Assembly (NCBI RefSeq): GCF_944383115.1
Contig: NZ_CALWOJ010000004.1
Coordinates: forward strand, 1 to 58,735
Length of the DNA stretch: 58,735 bases
From: an uncultured Flavonifractor sp.
GTDB lineage: Bacteria > Bacillota > Clostridia > Oscillospirales > Oscillospiraceae
Direction: 5' to 3'
Of the stretch, positions 31,589-40,718 are shown piece after piece. A model generated the notes under the pieces. The model searched no databases, was not told the DNA's origin, and was given only the letters and a program-made list of their open reading frames with translations. The position numbers were made by a program, and so were the translations under genes. Every line of letters begins with the position of its first letter. The stretch's first letter is position 1.

Positions 31589-32695
31589 ATGAAGAAAAGA
31601 ATTGCCTGTTCTGTGTTGAGCGCGCTGCTTTTGGGCCTGACGCTGAGCGCGTGCGGGGAGACCGGCGGAGTGACCGGCGAGATCCATGAATCCGGCTATC
31701 CGAAGATGGAACTGATCGTTTCCGCCATTGACTCCCATGACAAGACCTCCGCTCATGAGATTGAGATCTTTACCGAATTGGTCACAGAGCGTTCTGGAGG
31801 CGCCATTACCTTCAAGGTGTTTTACGACAACCTGCTGGGAAAGGCTACCGACAATCTGAACACCCTGAGTTCCGGCATTGCCGACCTGGGCACCGTCTGT
31901 ACGCTGTATACGCCCAGTAACCTGCCTCTGTCCCAGATCACCTACTGCATCCCCTTTGCGCCCAGTGATCCTACCCTGGCCGCCGAGCTGATGTACAAGG
32001 TGTCGGAGGAGTACCCGGAGTTTTATGAGGAATATGAGAAAAACAACGTGGTCTGCCTGGGCTGGAAGGGCAACGAGCCCTATAAGCTGTACTCCAAGGC
32101 GCCCATTACGGAACTGTCTCAGATGTCCGGAATGAAGCTGACTCTGGGCGGCGTGTATTATATCCCCTGGTTCCAGTCCATCAATGCCGTGCCGGTGAAT
32201 GCGCCTGCCGCCGACCTGTATCAGACCATCAAGACCGGCGTAGCCTCCGGCTCCTTCGTGTACGACAGTATCTACTGTAACTACAAGCTCTACGAAGTGG
32301 AGGACTACTGCCTGGAGGTGGGCCTGGGCGCCCGCAACAACAACGTCCTCTGCTTCAACAAGAATATGTGGGATTCCTTTGACGAGAAGACCCAGCAGCT
32401 GTTCCAGGAGTGCGCCGACGAAGCTATGGCCCAGTTCCAGGAGTGGCAGCAGAGCGAGATGGACGGCTGGGAGCAGGAGATGCTGGACAACGGCGTCACC
32501 TTCAATACGCTCTCGGATGAAGCCAAGGAGGAGTGGGCTGCAACGGCCCTGGCTTACCAGGATACCCTTCAGATGTGGATCGACGATGTTACCGCACTGG
32601 GGTATGACGGCGCGGGTATCATGTCTGCCTATCTGAAAGCCGGTGAGGAACTGGGGTACGAATGGCACTTTGATACGACTCCCTATATTCAATAA
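31589..32695 (+). CDS. dctP: TRAP transporter substrate-binding lipoprotein DctP
   Basis: The 368-residue protein has a lipoprotein signal ending in LTLSAC (about residues 17-22), so it is anchored outside the membrane. The mature part has the TRAP solute-binding order: AHEIEIFTELVTERSGGAITF, LSSGIADLGTVC, and a long C-terminal helical region. The residues around MKLTLGGVYYIPWFQ and CNYKLYEVEDYC fall where binding residues usually lie. It delivers an unknown, probably carboxylated, ligand to the DctQM channel. GGGAGGG precedes the ATG. It sits between the cyclase gene and dctQ on one transcript. Confidence 0.93.
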   Translation: MKKRIACSVLSALLLGLTLSACGETGGVTGEIHESGYPKMELIVSAIDSHDKTSAHEIEIFTELVTERSGGAITFKVFYDNLLGKATDNLNTLSSGIADLGTVCTLYTPSNLPLSQITYCIPFAPSDPTLAAELMYKVSEEYPEFYEEYEKNNVVCLGWKGNEPYKLYSKAPITELSQMSGMKLTLGGVYYIPWFQSINAVPVNAPAADLYQTIKTGVASGSFVYDSIYCNYKLYEVEDYCLEVGLGARNNNVLCFNKNMWDSFDEKTQQLFQECADEAMAQFQEWQQSEMDGWEQEMLDNGVTFNTLSDEAKEEWAATALAYQDTLQMWIDDVTALGYDGAGIMSAYLKAGEELGYEWHFDTTPYIQ

Positions 32696-32759
32696 TACGC
32701 TTCCCATCTGACCGCTTGAAATGCGGCTGCGGAAAGAAGCTGAATTGAGGAGGAACAGT

Positions 32760-33371
32760 ATGTCAAAATCTACAAAGATAGCGGCTTTTTATGAGAAGCC
32801 GGAACTTTTAATGAAATTTTTTGGCTGGGTCTCCGCCGGCGTGATGCTCTTTAACATGGTGCTGATCTGCTGCGACGTATTTATGCGCTATGTGTTCAAC
32901 TCCCCCATTCAGGGCGCCACGGAGATCGTGACCATGCTGATGGCGTGGGTGGCTTACGCCGGCATGGCGTATACCCTGCTGAAGGGCCAGCACATGCAGC
33001 TGGGCGCTATCTATGACAAGCTGCAAGGCCGCACCAAGCATGTGATCAGCTTTGTGATCTATCTGCTGGCCACCATCCTGTTTGTTGTGATGATCAAGGC
33101 CTCCTGGGATCAGTTCTGGGCGTCCTGGCTGATCAAGGAAAAATCTGTGGCTGCCGTTACGGTGTATGTATTTATCGGAAAGTTTGGCGCTTTCCTGGGC
33201 TGGCTGCTTCTCGCCATCCAGGGTGCCTTTATGACGGTGTACTGCGCAGTCGGCATCGCCATGCCCAACCGTGTGGACCATATCCTGATCAACTCCGAGC
33301 TTCCCACCGAGGCGGAACTGAGCGCCTTCAGCGGGGAAGATGAGAAGAAGAAAAAGGAGGGTGGCAACTGA
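32760..33371 (+). CDS. dctQ: TRAP transporter small permease DctQ
   Basis: The 203-residue protein has four hydrophobic segments and the DctQ pattern FMRYVFNSPIQGATEIVTMLMAWVAYAGMAYTLLKGQHM around residues 40-80. The start at 32760 has GAGGAGGAAC just before it; an in-frame ATG at 32721 lacks a site. The C-terminus is charged (EDEKKKKEGGN) and cytoplasmic. The stop codon shares a base with the dctM start, so the two permease subunits are translationally coupled. Confidence 0.92.
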   Translation: MSKSTKIAAFYEKPELLMKFFGWVSAGVMLFNMVLICCDVFMRYVFNSPIQGATEIVTMLMAWVAYAGMAYTLLKGQHMQLGAIYDKLQGRTKHVISFVIYLLATILFVVMIKASWDQFWASWLIKEKSVAAVTVYVFIGKFGAFLGWLLLAIQGAFMTVYCAVGIAMPNRVDHILINSELPTEAELSAFSGEDEKKKKEGGN

Positions 33372-34681
33372 TGGAAGGCGGAATCATTTTAGCACTGGTC
33401 GGTATCGTTGCCTTGATTATTCTGGTGCTGATGGGCGTACATATTGCAGTTGCCCTGGGTACCGTCGGATTCTTCGGCCTGGTAGCCTGCCTGAATTTCC
33501 CCAAGGCGGTGGCAATGGTAGGCATCCAGGCGTACAGCAACATCGCCACCTTCGATTACGCGGTCATCCCGCTGTTTATCCTGATGGGAATGTTGGCCAC
33601 GGGAATCGGAATCAGTACGGAATGCTATGATACGCTGGCCAAGTGGCTGGGCCGTATCCCCGGTGGCCTGGGCGTGGCGACCACGCTGGGCTGTACCGCA
33701 TTCGGTACCCTGAACGGCTCCGCGCTGGTGACCGGCTCCGTGTTTGCCAAGATCGCTGCCCCGGAAATGCGCCGGTACGGTTATGACACCAACCTGACTT
33801 ACGGCATGATCGCCGCGTCGGGCAACATCGGACAGTTCATTCCCCCCAGCATCCTCATTGTTATCTTCGGCGCGCTGTCCGGCGACTCCATCGGCCGCCT
33901 GCTGATGGCGGCTATTGCCCCCGGCCTGGCTCTGGCCATCGGTTTCTCCCTGTTTACCGTAATTACCGCCATTGTAAAACCCAATCTCTTCCCCCGTGTA
34001 GAGCAGCACTTTACCTGGCATGAGAAACTGGTCTCCCTGAAGAACCTGATTCCCATCGCCATTGTGGCCGTAGTCATCATCGGCGGCATCTTCTTCGGTA
34101 TCTGCAGCTCTGCCGAGGCCGGCGCCATCGGCTGCCTGGTGTTCTTCATCATGGGCTTCATCAAGCGCACCCCCTTCAAGAAGATCTGGGGCGCCATCAT
34201 GGAGACGGTGGAGAACATGACCATGCTGTTCCTGATCCTGGCCTGCTCCGGTATGTTTGCCAAGTTCATGACGGTGTCCGGCCTGGCCCAGGCGCTGACC
34301 AATATGGTAACCGAGGCTCAGCTCAGCCCCGTGGTATTCATGATCGCCGCTGTGGTGGTGTTCCTGATCCTGGGCTGCTTCCTGGACGCCTACTCCAGCA
34401 TCGCCCTTACCATCCCCGTGTTCTATCCCGCCGCTGTTGCTCTGGGCATTGACCCCATGCAGTTCGACCTGGTGGCCATCCTTGCCCTCCACATGGGCGG
34501 CCTGACTCCTCCCGTGGGCCTGTGCGTCTACTCCGTCAAGGCGGTGGCGCCCAAAAATGTGGATGTCATGGGTATCTTCAAGGGTTCCATGCCATATCTG
34601 GCAGTTATGATCCTGATCACATTGCTCTTCATCTTTATTCCCGGCCTGTCTACCTTTATCCCCAACGCCATGTTCTCGTAA
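33371..34681 (+). CDS. dctM: TRAP transporter large permease DctM
   Basis: The 436-residue protein has around twelve hydrophobic helices and typical DctM sequences: FGLVACLNFPKAVAM near the N-terminus, GSALVTGSVFAKIAAPEM, GNIGQFIPPSILIVIFG near residue 155, and MGGLTPPVGLCVYSVKAVAP near 378. It forms the ion-coupled import channel with DctQ. Together with DctP it makes a complete TRAP system. The system is enclosed by two identical cyclase genes. There is no terminator between dctM and the second cyclase gene, only a 39-base gap, so that copy is also on this transcript. Confidence 0.94.
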   Translation: MEGGIILALVGIVALIILVLMGVHIAVALGTVGFFGLVACLNFPKAVAMVGIQAYSNIATFDYAVIPLFILMGMLATGIGISTECYDTLAKWLGRIPGGLGVATTLGCTAFGTLNGSALVTGSVFAKIAAPEMRRYGYDTNLTYGMIAASGNIGQFIPPSILIVIFGALSGDSIGRLLMAAIAPGLALAIGFSLFTVITAIVKPNLFPRVEQHFTWHEKLVSLKNLIPIAIVAVVIIGGIFFGICSSAEAGAIGCLVFFIMGFIKRTPFKKIWGAIMETVENMTMLFLILACSGMFAKFMTVSGLAQALTNMVTEAQLSPVVFMIAAVVVFLILGCFLDAYSSIALTIPVFYPAAVALGIDPMQFDLVAILALHMGGLTPPVGLCVYSVKAVAPKNVDVMGIFKGSMPYLAVMILITLLFIFIPGLSTFIPNAMFS

Positions 34682-34720
34682 GACAGCCGGTATGACCCAA
34701 TCAGAAAGGAGCCTTTTTCC

Positions 34721-35539
34721 ATGAGCAAGACCGTACTGGTAGACCTGTCCCATCCCTTTGGCCGCGGCAATCCCCTGTGGCCCTCCAACGGAGACTTCCA
34801 TATCGACCGCGTGCAGCACATGCCCATGCACTACCGCCTGCTGCAGACCTTTAACGACTTCCATATGCACAACTCCACCCACGCCGACTCCCCGTCCCAT
34901 GTGATTCCCGAAGGGGCCTTCACCCATGAGCTGCCCCTGGAGAACTACTACGGCCCCGCCGTGTGTCTGGACATCCCCAAGAAGCACTGGGAACTGATTA
35001 CGGTGGAGGACATTGAGAAGGCGGCCGCCAAGGTGGAAGGCGGCATCCAGGAAGGGGACTGGGTCCTGATCTGCACCGGCATGAACAAGCGCTGGGGCGA
35101 GAACGACGACTACTTCATGTACTCTCCCGGCATGTCCATTGAGGGCGCCCACTGGCTGGTGGATCACAAGGTGAAGGGCGTTGGTTTCGACCTGCAGGCC
35201 CTGGACCACATTCTGTACACCTACGCGGCCCAGCACGGCCCCGGGCCCTATGTACCCCGGATCGTGGACGAGTACAAGAAGGAGTTCGGCCACGAGCCTC
35301 TGGAGGACTTCCCGGAGTGGGAGCCCGTCCACACCATCCTGCTGAGCAACAACGTGATGGGCATTGAGAACCTGGGCGGCGACATTGAGAAGGTGAAGGG
35401 CCAGCGGTTCACGTTCTGCGCCTTCCCGCTGCGCTGGTACATGGGCGACGGCACCATCGTCCGGGCCGTGGCCATGATCGACGAGGACAAGATCAACAAG
35501 GACGTGCCCGACCGCGTCTACAAGTACGGCGTGTATTGA
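34721..35539 (+). CDS. Cyclase/arylformamidase-family metal hydrolase, copy 2
   Basis: It encodes the same 272 residues as the gene at 30719-31537, with the same metal motif HMHNSTHADSPSH. The DNA differs by one synonymous base. The upstream sequence is different: AGAAAGGAG at 34703-34711 is the ribosome binding site and no sigma-54 promoter is present. It is therefore expressed, if at all, by readthrough from the TRAP genes. A strong hairpin follows at 35567-35600. The near-identity implies a recent duplication or ongoing gene conversion. Confidence 0.88.
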   Translation: MSKTVLVDLSHPFGRGNPLWPSNGDFHIDRVQHMPMHYRLLQTFNDFHMHNSTHADSPSHVIPEGAFTHELPLENYYGPAVCLDIPKKHWELITVEDIEKAAAKVEGGIQEGDWVLICTGMNKRWGENDDYFMYSPGMSIEGAHWLVDHKVKGVGFDLQALDHILYTYAAQHGPGPYVPRIVDEYKKEFGHEPLEDFPEWEPVHTILLSNNVMGIENLGGDIEKVKGQRFTFCAFPLRWYMGDGTIVRAVAMIDEDKINKDVPDRVYKYGVY

Positions 35540-35543
35540 TCGC
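34721..35543 (+). repeat. Long direct repeat, right copy (cyclase gene)
   Basis: This is the partner of 30719-31541, 4002 bases downstream in the same orientation. The sequences on both outer sides are unrelated. Confidence 0.93.
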
Positions 35544-35566
35544 CGAGAACGGAACCTGTAAGAGGC

Positions 35567-35600
35567 AAAGCCCCCCTGATGGATTCATCAGGGGGGCTTT
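35567..35600 (+). terminator. Hairpin after cyclase copy 2, joined to the broken regulator gene
   Basis: AAAGCCCCCCTGATG at 35567-35581 pairs exactly with CATCAGGGGGGCTTT at 35586-35600 around GATT. The T tract is cut short (TTTCTATCC), and regulator coding sequence starts at once. Confidence 0.82.
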
Positions 35601-36550
35601 CTATCCTGCTTACCGACATTAAGATGCCCCGGATCGACGGTCTGGAGCTGCTTCAGGAACTTTCAGAGCGGGGCGTGTCACCCACCACCATTATTTTCAG
35701 CGGCTTTTCCGATTTCCACTATGCCCAGCGGGCGATCCGCTACGGGGTGCTGAACTATCTGCTCAAGCCCATCCGTATGGGGGAACTGACCGAGACCCTG
35801 CGCCGGGCGGCGGACAGCCTGCGCCAGGAGCGGGGGCCGGAACCTCTGGACGCCGAGGAATACGCCCGGTTCCGGACGGAGTGCAGCGCCGAGGCGGAGG
35901 AGCTGACCCGGGAACTGGCCCGGCAGATCTGTCGGGGGGACAGCGGCGCGGTACAAAAACTGTGCGGGGAAATCCAGGCGTTTTTCCAGCAGCGGGGATA
36001 CAGCGCGGCGGTATTCCGGAAGTTTGCCTTCCAGTGCGTCTATACCCTTGTGGGAGAGGTCAACCAGTTTACCGGGGCGGAGACCGCTCTGCTGGAGGAT
36101 ACGGACCGGCTGGCGCTGCTGTCGGTGGCCAGGACCATCCAGGACGCGTCGGCCCTGCTCACCGCCTGCGCCGATGATCTGTGCGCCTATGTCTATGAGC
36201 TGCGCCGATCAGGGAAACGCCGTATCATTGGGGATGTACTGACCATCCTGCAGCACCGCTATGCCGATGAAAATCTCAGCCTGAACACGCTGGCCGATCA
36301 GTTGGGCGTGACCCCCAACTACCTCAGCGCCCTCTTCCGCCGGGAGATGGGACAGACCTTTTCCACCTACCTGGAAAACTTCCGGATCGAGCGGGCCAAG
36401 GAACTGCTGCGGGACGTGCGCCATAAGGTCTATGAGGTGGCCTCGGCGGTGGGCTATGGAGACGCCAGGCACTTTGGCAAGGTGTTTAAGGCCCATACGG
36501 GCCGGACGCCGCTGGAGTTCCGGAACATGGTGCCGGAGCATGAGGGGTGA
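35579..36550 (+). pseudogene. 5'-truncated AraC-type response regulator
   Basis: The open frame codes 323 residues, but the homologous part begins with ILLTDIKMPRIDGLELL, the phosphoacceptor strand of a receiver domain that normally lies near residue 50. The first strand, the acidic pair and helix 1 are missing. The only upstream ATG (35579) lies in the stem of a terminator and has no ribosome binding site. The rest is intact: a receiver remainder with FSGFSDFHYAQRAI and YLLKPI, a linker, and an AraC HTH at about residues 220-318 (LADQLGVTPNYLSALFRREMG). It is of the YesN type that pairs with a sensor kinase; none is in the window. It is probably inactive. Confidence 0.75.
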
Positions 36551-36555
36551 GCGCG

Positions 36556-36602
36556 GAGGCCCGGCTTTGCACAGCGTGTAAAGCCGGGCCTCTGTTTGTT
36601 TG
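36556..36602 (+). terminator. Terminator after the truncated regulator
   Basis: GAGGCCCGGCTTT at 36556-36568 pairs with AAAGCCGGGCCTC at 36580-36592, followed by TGTTTGTTTG. Confidence 0.85.
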
Positions 36603-36672
36603 AGAACGCAAGAGTGTAGTTTTTGACCATAAATCGTAGGGCCGACACGTTTTATCTTGTCGATTTTTGCCC

Positions 36673-36678
36673 TATACT
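36673..36678 (+). promoter_or_regulatory. Possible -10 box of the ABC importer operon
   Basis: TATACT lies 47 bases before the start codon at 36726. No clear -35 is seen at the right distance, so an activator, perhaps the intact form of the truncated regulator, may once have been needed. Confidence 0.4.
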
Positions 36679-36725
36679 GAGTGCAGCGAAACACAAAAGC
36701 CAACAAACGTGAAGGAGGCGGTAAA

Positions 36726-37928
36726 ATGAAACGGTTTCTTGCGCTTATCCTGACCCTTAGCATGGTACTTCTCTGTGTTGCCGGTTGCTCCAATCAGTCC
36801 GGCGGGAACGACGATCCTGCCGGGAGCCAGGGCAGCGAAACTCCCGTGACGGAAAACAAGGATCCCATCCGCATCGGACTGTCCACCCCCATCACCGGCA
36901 GCCAGGCGGAGAACGGCGTGGGTACCCAGGCCGCTGTTGAGATCGCAGTGGAAGAGATCAACGCCGCCGGCGGTATCAACGGCCGTCCGGTGGAGCTGGT
37001 GATCCAGGACAGCAAGAGCGACCCCACCCAGGCCGCCCAGATCGCCACCATGTTCACCGAGGATGAGACCATTCTGGCCGAGATCGGCGACTTCGCCAGC
37101 GGCGCCTGCATGGCGGCTGCCCCCATCTACGAGGAGGCCGGTATGGTCCAGCTTTCGCCCACCGCGTCCAACCCCGACTACACCCTGCTGGGCGAGTATA
37201 TGTTCTCCATCTTCGGCAAGACCACCGACGAGGGCAAGTTCATTGCCGACTATCTGCTCAAAAAGTATCTGAAAGCTGAAAATGTGGCTGTGATCTATGT
37301 CAACAGCGACTGGGGCGTAGAGGCTTACGACATCCTCTCCGGCTACTGCGAGGAGAACGGCGTGAACATCGTGGCCAGCGAGACCTTCTTTGAAGGGGAG
37401 AAGGACTTCAACGCCATCCTCACCAAGGTCCGCCAGACCAATCCCGACACCGTGATGCTCATGATGAGCTATGACAGCGGCGCCGTGGCCATCAAGCAGA
37501 TCCGTCAGATGGACTGGGACGTGCAGGTAGCCATTTCCGGCCTGGCCTACTCCGAGCAGCTCATTACCCTGGCCGGCGAGGACTGCGAAGGCGTATACAG
37601 CGAGATTGGCTTTGTGATCGACGACAGCAATCCTGAGATCATGGAATTTGCCACCGAGTTTGAAAGCCGCACCGGCTTTGCCCCCAATATGATGATGACC
37701 TGTGCCTATGACGCTATGAATATGCTGGCCAAGGCCATTGAGAACTGCGGCGACAATGTGACCCGCGCCGCCATCCGGGACCAGCTGTTCGAGCTGGAAG
37801 GGTTCGAGGGGCTGACCGGTCCCAAGGTCTTCAACGAGGATCGCACCATCACGCAGCGTAACTTCAAGATCGTCACCATTGAGAACGGCGCCTGGAAGAC
37901 GCTTACCGATTCCGATTATATCGACTGA
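36726..37928 (+). CDS. livK: Branched-chain amino acid-type ABC substrate-binding lipoprotein
   Basis: The 400-residue protein has a lipoprotein signal ending LLCVAGC (about residues 14-20). A Ser/Gly/Asp-rich linker follows, then a type I periplasmic-binding fold: IRIGLSTPITGSQAENGVGTQAAVEIAVEEINAAGGINGR near 58-98, then VQLSPTASNPDYTLL near 140. This is the LivK/Peripla_BP_6 family, which binds amino acids and also many other amides and acids. GAAGGAGGCGG precedes the ATG. It is the first gene of the long importer and catabolic operon. A hairpin follows, as is common for strongly expressed binding proteins. Confidence 0.92.
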   Translation: MKRFLALILTLSMVLLCVAGCSNQSGGNDDPAGSQGSETPVTENKDPIRIGLSTPITGSQAENGVGTQAAVEIAVEEINAAGGINGRPVELVIQDSKSDPTQAAQIATMFTEDETILAEIGDFASGACMAAAPIYEEAGMVQLSPTASNPDYTLLGEYMFSIFGKTTDEGKFIADYLLKKYLKAENVAVIYVNSDWGVEAYDILSGYCEENGVNIVASETFFEGEKDFNAILTKVRQTNPDTVMLMMSYDSGAVAIKQIRQMDWDVQVAISGLAYSEQLITLAGEDCEGVYSEIGFVIDDSNPEIMEFATEFESRTGFAPNMMMTCAYDAMNMLAKAIENCGDNVTRAAIRDQLFELEGFEGLTGPKVFNEDRTITQRNFKIVTIENGAWKTLTDSDYID

Positions 37929-37945
37929 TTTTCATAAGGCTCGAA

Positions 37946-37981
37946 GGGGCAAGGCGGTGACCGCACTGCCTTGCCCTTTTT
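37946..37981 (+). terminator. Intercistronic terminator-like hairpin after the binding-protein gene
   Basis: GGGCAAGGC at 37947-37955 pairs with GCCTTGCCC at 37968-37976, followed by five T. It probably lets only part of the transcription reach the permease genes, raising the ratio of binding protein to channel. Confidence 0.82.
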
Positions 37982-38021
37982 GACCCTTTTTCAGCCTACT
38001 TTACGCAAAGGAGTGACGAAA

Positions 38022-38885
38022 TTGATCCTGGAGCAGCTTATGAACGGCCTGGGCCAGGGCGCCATCTATGCCCTGATGTCCATTGGTTACGCCCTGATCT
38101 TCGGTGTGGTGGGCCTGGTCACCTTCGTACACGGCGACGTCATCATGCTGGGTGCCTTTACCGCTTACTACAGCTTTGTGCTTCTAGGCGGGAACCTGCT
38201 GCTGGCCATCCTGTTGGGCTTTGCGGTGAGCGGAGCGATGGGCTTTTTCATCCACCGTATCTGCTATAACCGCTTTTTCAACTCCCCCCGTCAGATCTCC
38301 CTGATCTGTACCATTGGTATGGGTATGTTCCTGCGCAATCTGGTTCAGGTGGTGGCAGGTACCGAGTCCAAACCCATTCCCAATCTGTTCGGCTCCGGTT
38401 CCGTTACCCTGGCCGGGCTGCGGATCACCTATATGCAGCTCTTCATTTTTGCTGTGGTGATGGCCCTGGTGCTGGTGCTGACCATCTTCCTCAACAAGAC
38501 CAGGGTGGGCATGTCCCTTAAGTCGGTGTCAATGGACAAGACGGCCTCCGCCCTGGTGGGGATCGACACCAAGCGGACCACTACCGTGGGCAATATGATC
38601 GGCTGCGGCCTGGCCGGTGTGGCGGGCGTGCTGCTGGCCATGTATTACGGCACCATCACCCCCATGATGGGCGGGAATATCGGCATGAAGGCCTTCTGCT
38701 GCGCCGTGCTGGGCGGTGCGTCCAGCGTGGGCGGCGCGGCGGTAGGCGGACTGCTCATCGGCGTGTGTGAAAATCTGGGCATCATGGTTTTCTCCGCCGG
38801 CATGCGGGACACCGTATCTTTCCTGCTGCTTATCCTTATCCTCCTGGTGAAGCCGGAGGGCCTGTTTACAAGGAGGAGCCGTTGA
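38022..38885 (+). CDS. livH: ABC transporter permease LivH type
   Basis: The 287-residue membrane protein has about eight helices and LivH features: MNGLGQGAIYALMSIGYALIFG at the N-terminus, VTFVHGDVIMLGAF, and the ABC-contact region SMDKTASALVGIDTKRT near residue 168. GGASSVGGAAVGGLLIG comes near the end. The best start is TTG at 38022, with AAAGGAG seven bases upstream. A GTG at 38013 and an ATG at 38040 are alternatives. LivH forms the channel with LivM, encoded one base further on. Confidence 0.88.
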   Translation: MILEQLMNGLGQGAIYALMSIGYALIFGVVGLVTFVHGDVIMLGAFTAYYSFVLLGGNLLLAILLGFAVSGAMGFFIHRICYNRFFNSPRQISLICTIGMGMFLRNLVQVVAGTESKPIPNLFGSGSVTLAGLRITYMQLFIFAVVMALVLVLTIFLNKTRVGMSLKSVSMDKTASALVGIDTKRTTTVGNMIGCGLAGVAGVLLAMYYGTITPMMGGNIGMKAFCCAVLGGASSVGGAAVGGLLIGVCENLGIMVFSAGMRDTVSFLLLILILLVKPEGLFTRRSR

Positions 38886-38886
38886 T

Positions 38887-39918
38887 ATGAAAGAGAAGAT
38901 AAAAGATCTCCGCGGGGTCCGCTTCGATCTTCTGCGCCATGAGAACAAAGTCATCGTAGCCATTATGGCGGTGCTGTTTCTGCTGCCGCTCGTCATCAGC
39001 AGCAAGGTGACTATCAACACCCTGACGCTGATCCTTTTGTACATCCTTCTGGTCAGTTCCCTCAACGTGGTCAACGGCTATTCCAGCCAGTTCAACGTGG
39101 GCCAGGCCGGGTTCTACTGCGTGGGCGCCTATACCGCCGCCATATTGTCCACCCGGTTCGGCATCAGCTTCTGGCTGCTGCTGCCCATCAGCGGCCTGAT
39201 GGCCGCCCTGGTGAGCCTGCTGCTCTCGGCGCCCACCGCCAAGCTCAAGGGAATGTATTTTACCATCGTCACCCTGGGCTTTTCCGAGATCGTCCGGCAG
39301 CTCTGCCTCAACTGGACCGACCTGACCCAGGGCCCCCGGGGCATTTCCGGCATTCCGTCCCCGGAGTTCTTTGGAATCGACTACCCCCGCAGCACCTTTT
39401 TCTACTATGTGGTCTTTGCCCTGGCTGCCATCATGATCTTCTGCACCAACCGGGTGCTGGCATCCCGGGTGGGCCGGGCCTGGCGCTCCATCCGGGAGGA
39501 TGACGCGGCGGCGGCCTCCCTGGGTGTGGAGACGGCCCGGTATAAGATGCTCAACCTGGCCTACAGCGCCTTCTGGGCCGGTGTGGCCGGCTGCGTGTAC
39601 GTATTCTTCCAGCGGTTTGTCAGCCCCGATACCTTTACACTGGACGAGAGCTTCAATATCCTGGCCATGAACATCATCGGCGGCCAGGGAACCTTGCTGG
39701 GGCCCATTGTGGGTGCGCTGGCGGCTAATATCATTACCGAGATCTTCCGCTCGGCCCTTCAGTACCGTATGCTCATCTATTCCGCCCTCATCATTGTCAT
39801 GATGTGGCTGCGTCCCCAGGGCCTGGTGGGCGCCATCAACCGGGGCGGCGGCGGAAGAACTGCCCGCCGGGAATCGAAAAAGGCGTCTGACGCCGGGAAG
39901 GGAGGACAGCAGGCATGA
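38887..39918 (+). CDS. livM: ABC transporter permease LivM type
   Basis: The 343-residue membrane protein shows LivM patterns: [27 protein letters not shown] near residue 58, [25 protein letters not shown] near 138, and the coupling-loop segment [19 protein letters not shown] near 198. It ends in a charged cytoplasmic tail ([17 protein letters not shown]). AGGAGGAG lies before the start, inside the end of livH. The stop overlaps the next ATPase gene by four bases. Confidence 0.92.
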   Translation: MKEKIKDLRGVRFDLLRHENKVIVAIMAVLFLLPLVISSKVTINTLTLILLYILLVSSLNVVNGYSSQFNVGQAGFYCVGAYTAAILSTRFGISFWLLLPISGLMAALVSLLLSAPTAKLKGMYFTIVTLGFSEIVRQLCLNWTDLTQGPRGISGIPSPEFFGIDYPRSTFFYYVVFALAAIMIFCTNRVLASRVGRAWRSIREDDAAAASLGVETARYKMLNLAYSAFWAGVAGCVYVFFQRFVSPDTFTLDESFNILAMNIIGGQGTLLGPIVGALAANIITEIFRSALQYRMLIYSALIIVMMWLRPQGLVGAINRGGGGRTARRESKKASDAGKGGQQA

Positions 39919-40718
39919 GTGGGGATGTGATTCTGGAGACCAAAAAGGCCTCCAAGCATTTCGGCGGCCTCAAGGCCGTAAATGAAGTGACCATGCAGGT
40001 CCGTCCGGGGGAGATCCTGGGGATCATCGGCCCCAACGGAGCGGGCAAGACCACCTTTTTCAATCTCATTACCGCCACCTACCGGCTGACTTCCGGACAG
40101 GTCCTTTTTGAAGGGAAGGACATCAGCCATCTCTCCGCCGAGAAGGTGGCCCGGCTGGGGATCGCCCGCACCTTCCAGAACATCAAGCTCTTCAAATTCC
40201 TCTCCGTGCTGGAGAATGTGAAGGTGGGCTTTCATACCCGGACCCAGACCAGCCTGTTTGACAGCATTCTGCACACAGGGCGCTACAAGCGGGACGAGGC
40301 CCTGGCCAACCAGGAGGGCATGGCCATCCTGGAACGGGTGGGGTTGGGAGACCGGGCGGGTCTGATGGCGGGCAACCTGCCCTACGGCCTCCAGCGTCGG
40401 CTGGAGATCGCCCGGGCCCTTGCCCTCTCGCCCAAAGTGCTGCTGCTGGACGAGCCGGCGGCGGGCATGAATCCCAGCGAGACCGCCGACCTGATGGAGT
40501 TCATCCGGCAGCTCAATCAGGACGGTATCACCATCGTGGTCATTGAACACGACATGAAATTTGTCATGAACCTCTGCCACCGTATTGTGGTCATCAATTA
40601 CGGCCAGAAGCTGGCCGAGGGTACGCCTGAGGAGGTCACCTCCAATCCCCAGGTGATCGAGGCCTATCTGGGCGCAGGGCTTACCATTGACCGGAGAAAA
40701 GGAGGGGAGCCCGCATGA
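39915..40718 (+). CDS. livG: ABC transporter ATP-binding protein LivG type
   Basis: The 267-residue ATPase has Walker [10 protein letters not shown] near residue 38, a LivG-type insert near residues 85-125 ([17 protein letters not shown]), and signature region [15 protein letters not shown] near 154. In place of the usual LSGGQ there is NLPYGLQ, which is normal for LivG. Walker B is [11 protein letters not shown] near 177. It powers import together with LivF. Four-base overlaps on both sides tie its translation to livM and livF. Confidence 0.94.
   Translation: MSGDVILETKKASKHFGGLKAVNEVTMQVRPGEILGIIGPNGAGKTTFFNLITATYRLTSGQVLFEGKDISHLSAEKVARLGIARTFQNIKLFKFLSVLENVKVGFHTRTQTSLFDSILHTGRYKRDEALANQEGMAILERVGLGDRAGLMAGNLPYGLQRRLEIARALALSPKVLLLDEPAAGMNPSETADLMEFIRQLNQDGITIVVIEHDMKFVMNLCHRIVVINYGQKLAEGTPEEVTSNPQVIEAYLGAGLTIDRRKGGEPA

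Noticed and set aside
30719-35543. A composite transposon made by the direct repeats
   Set aside because: The repeats are complete protein-coding genes without transposase, terminal inverted repeats or visible target duplications.
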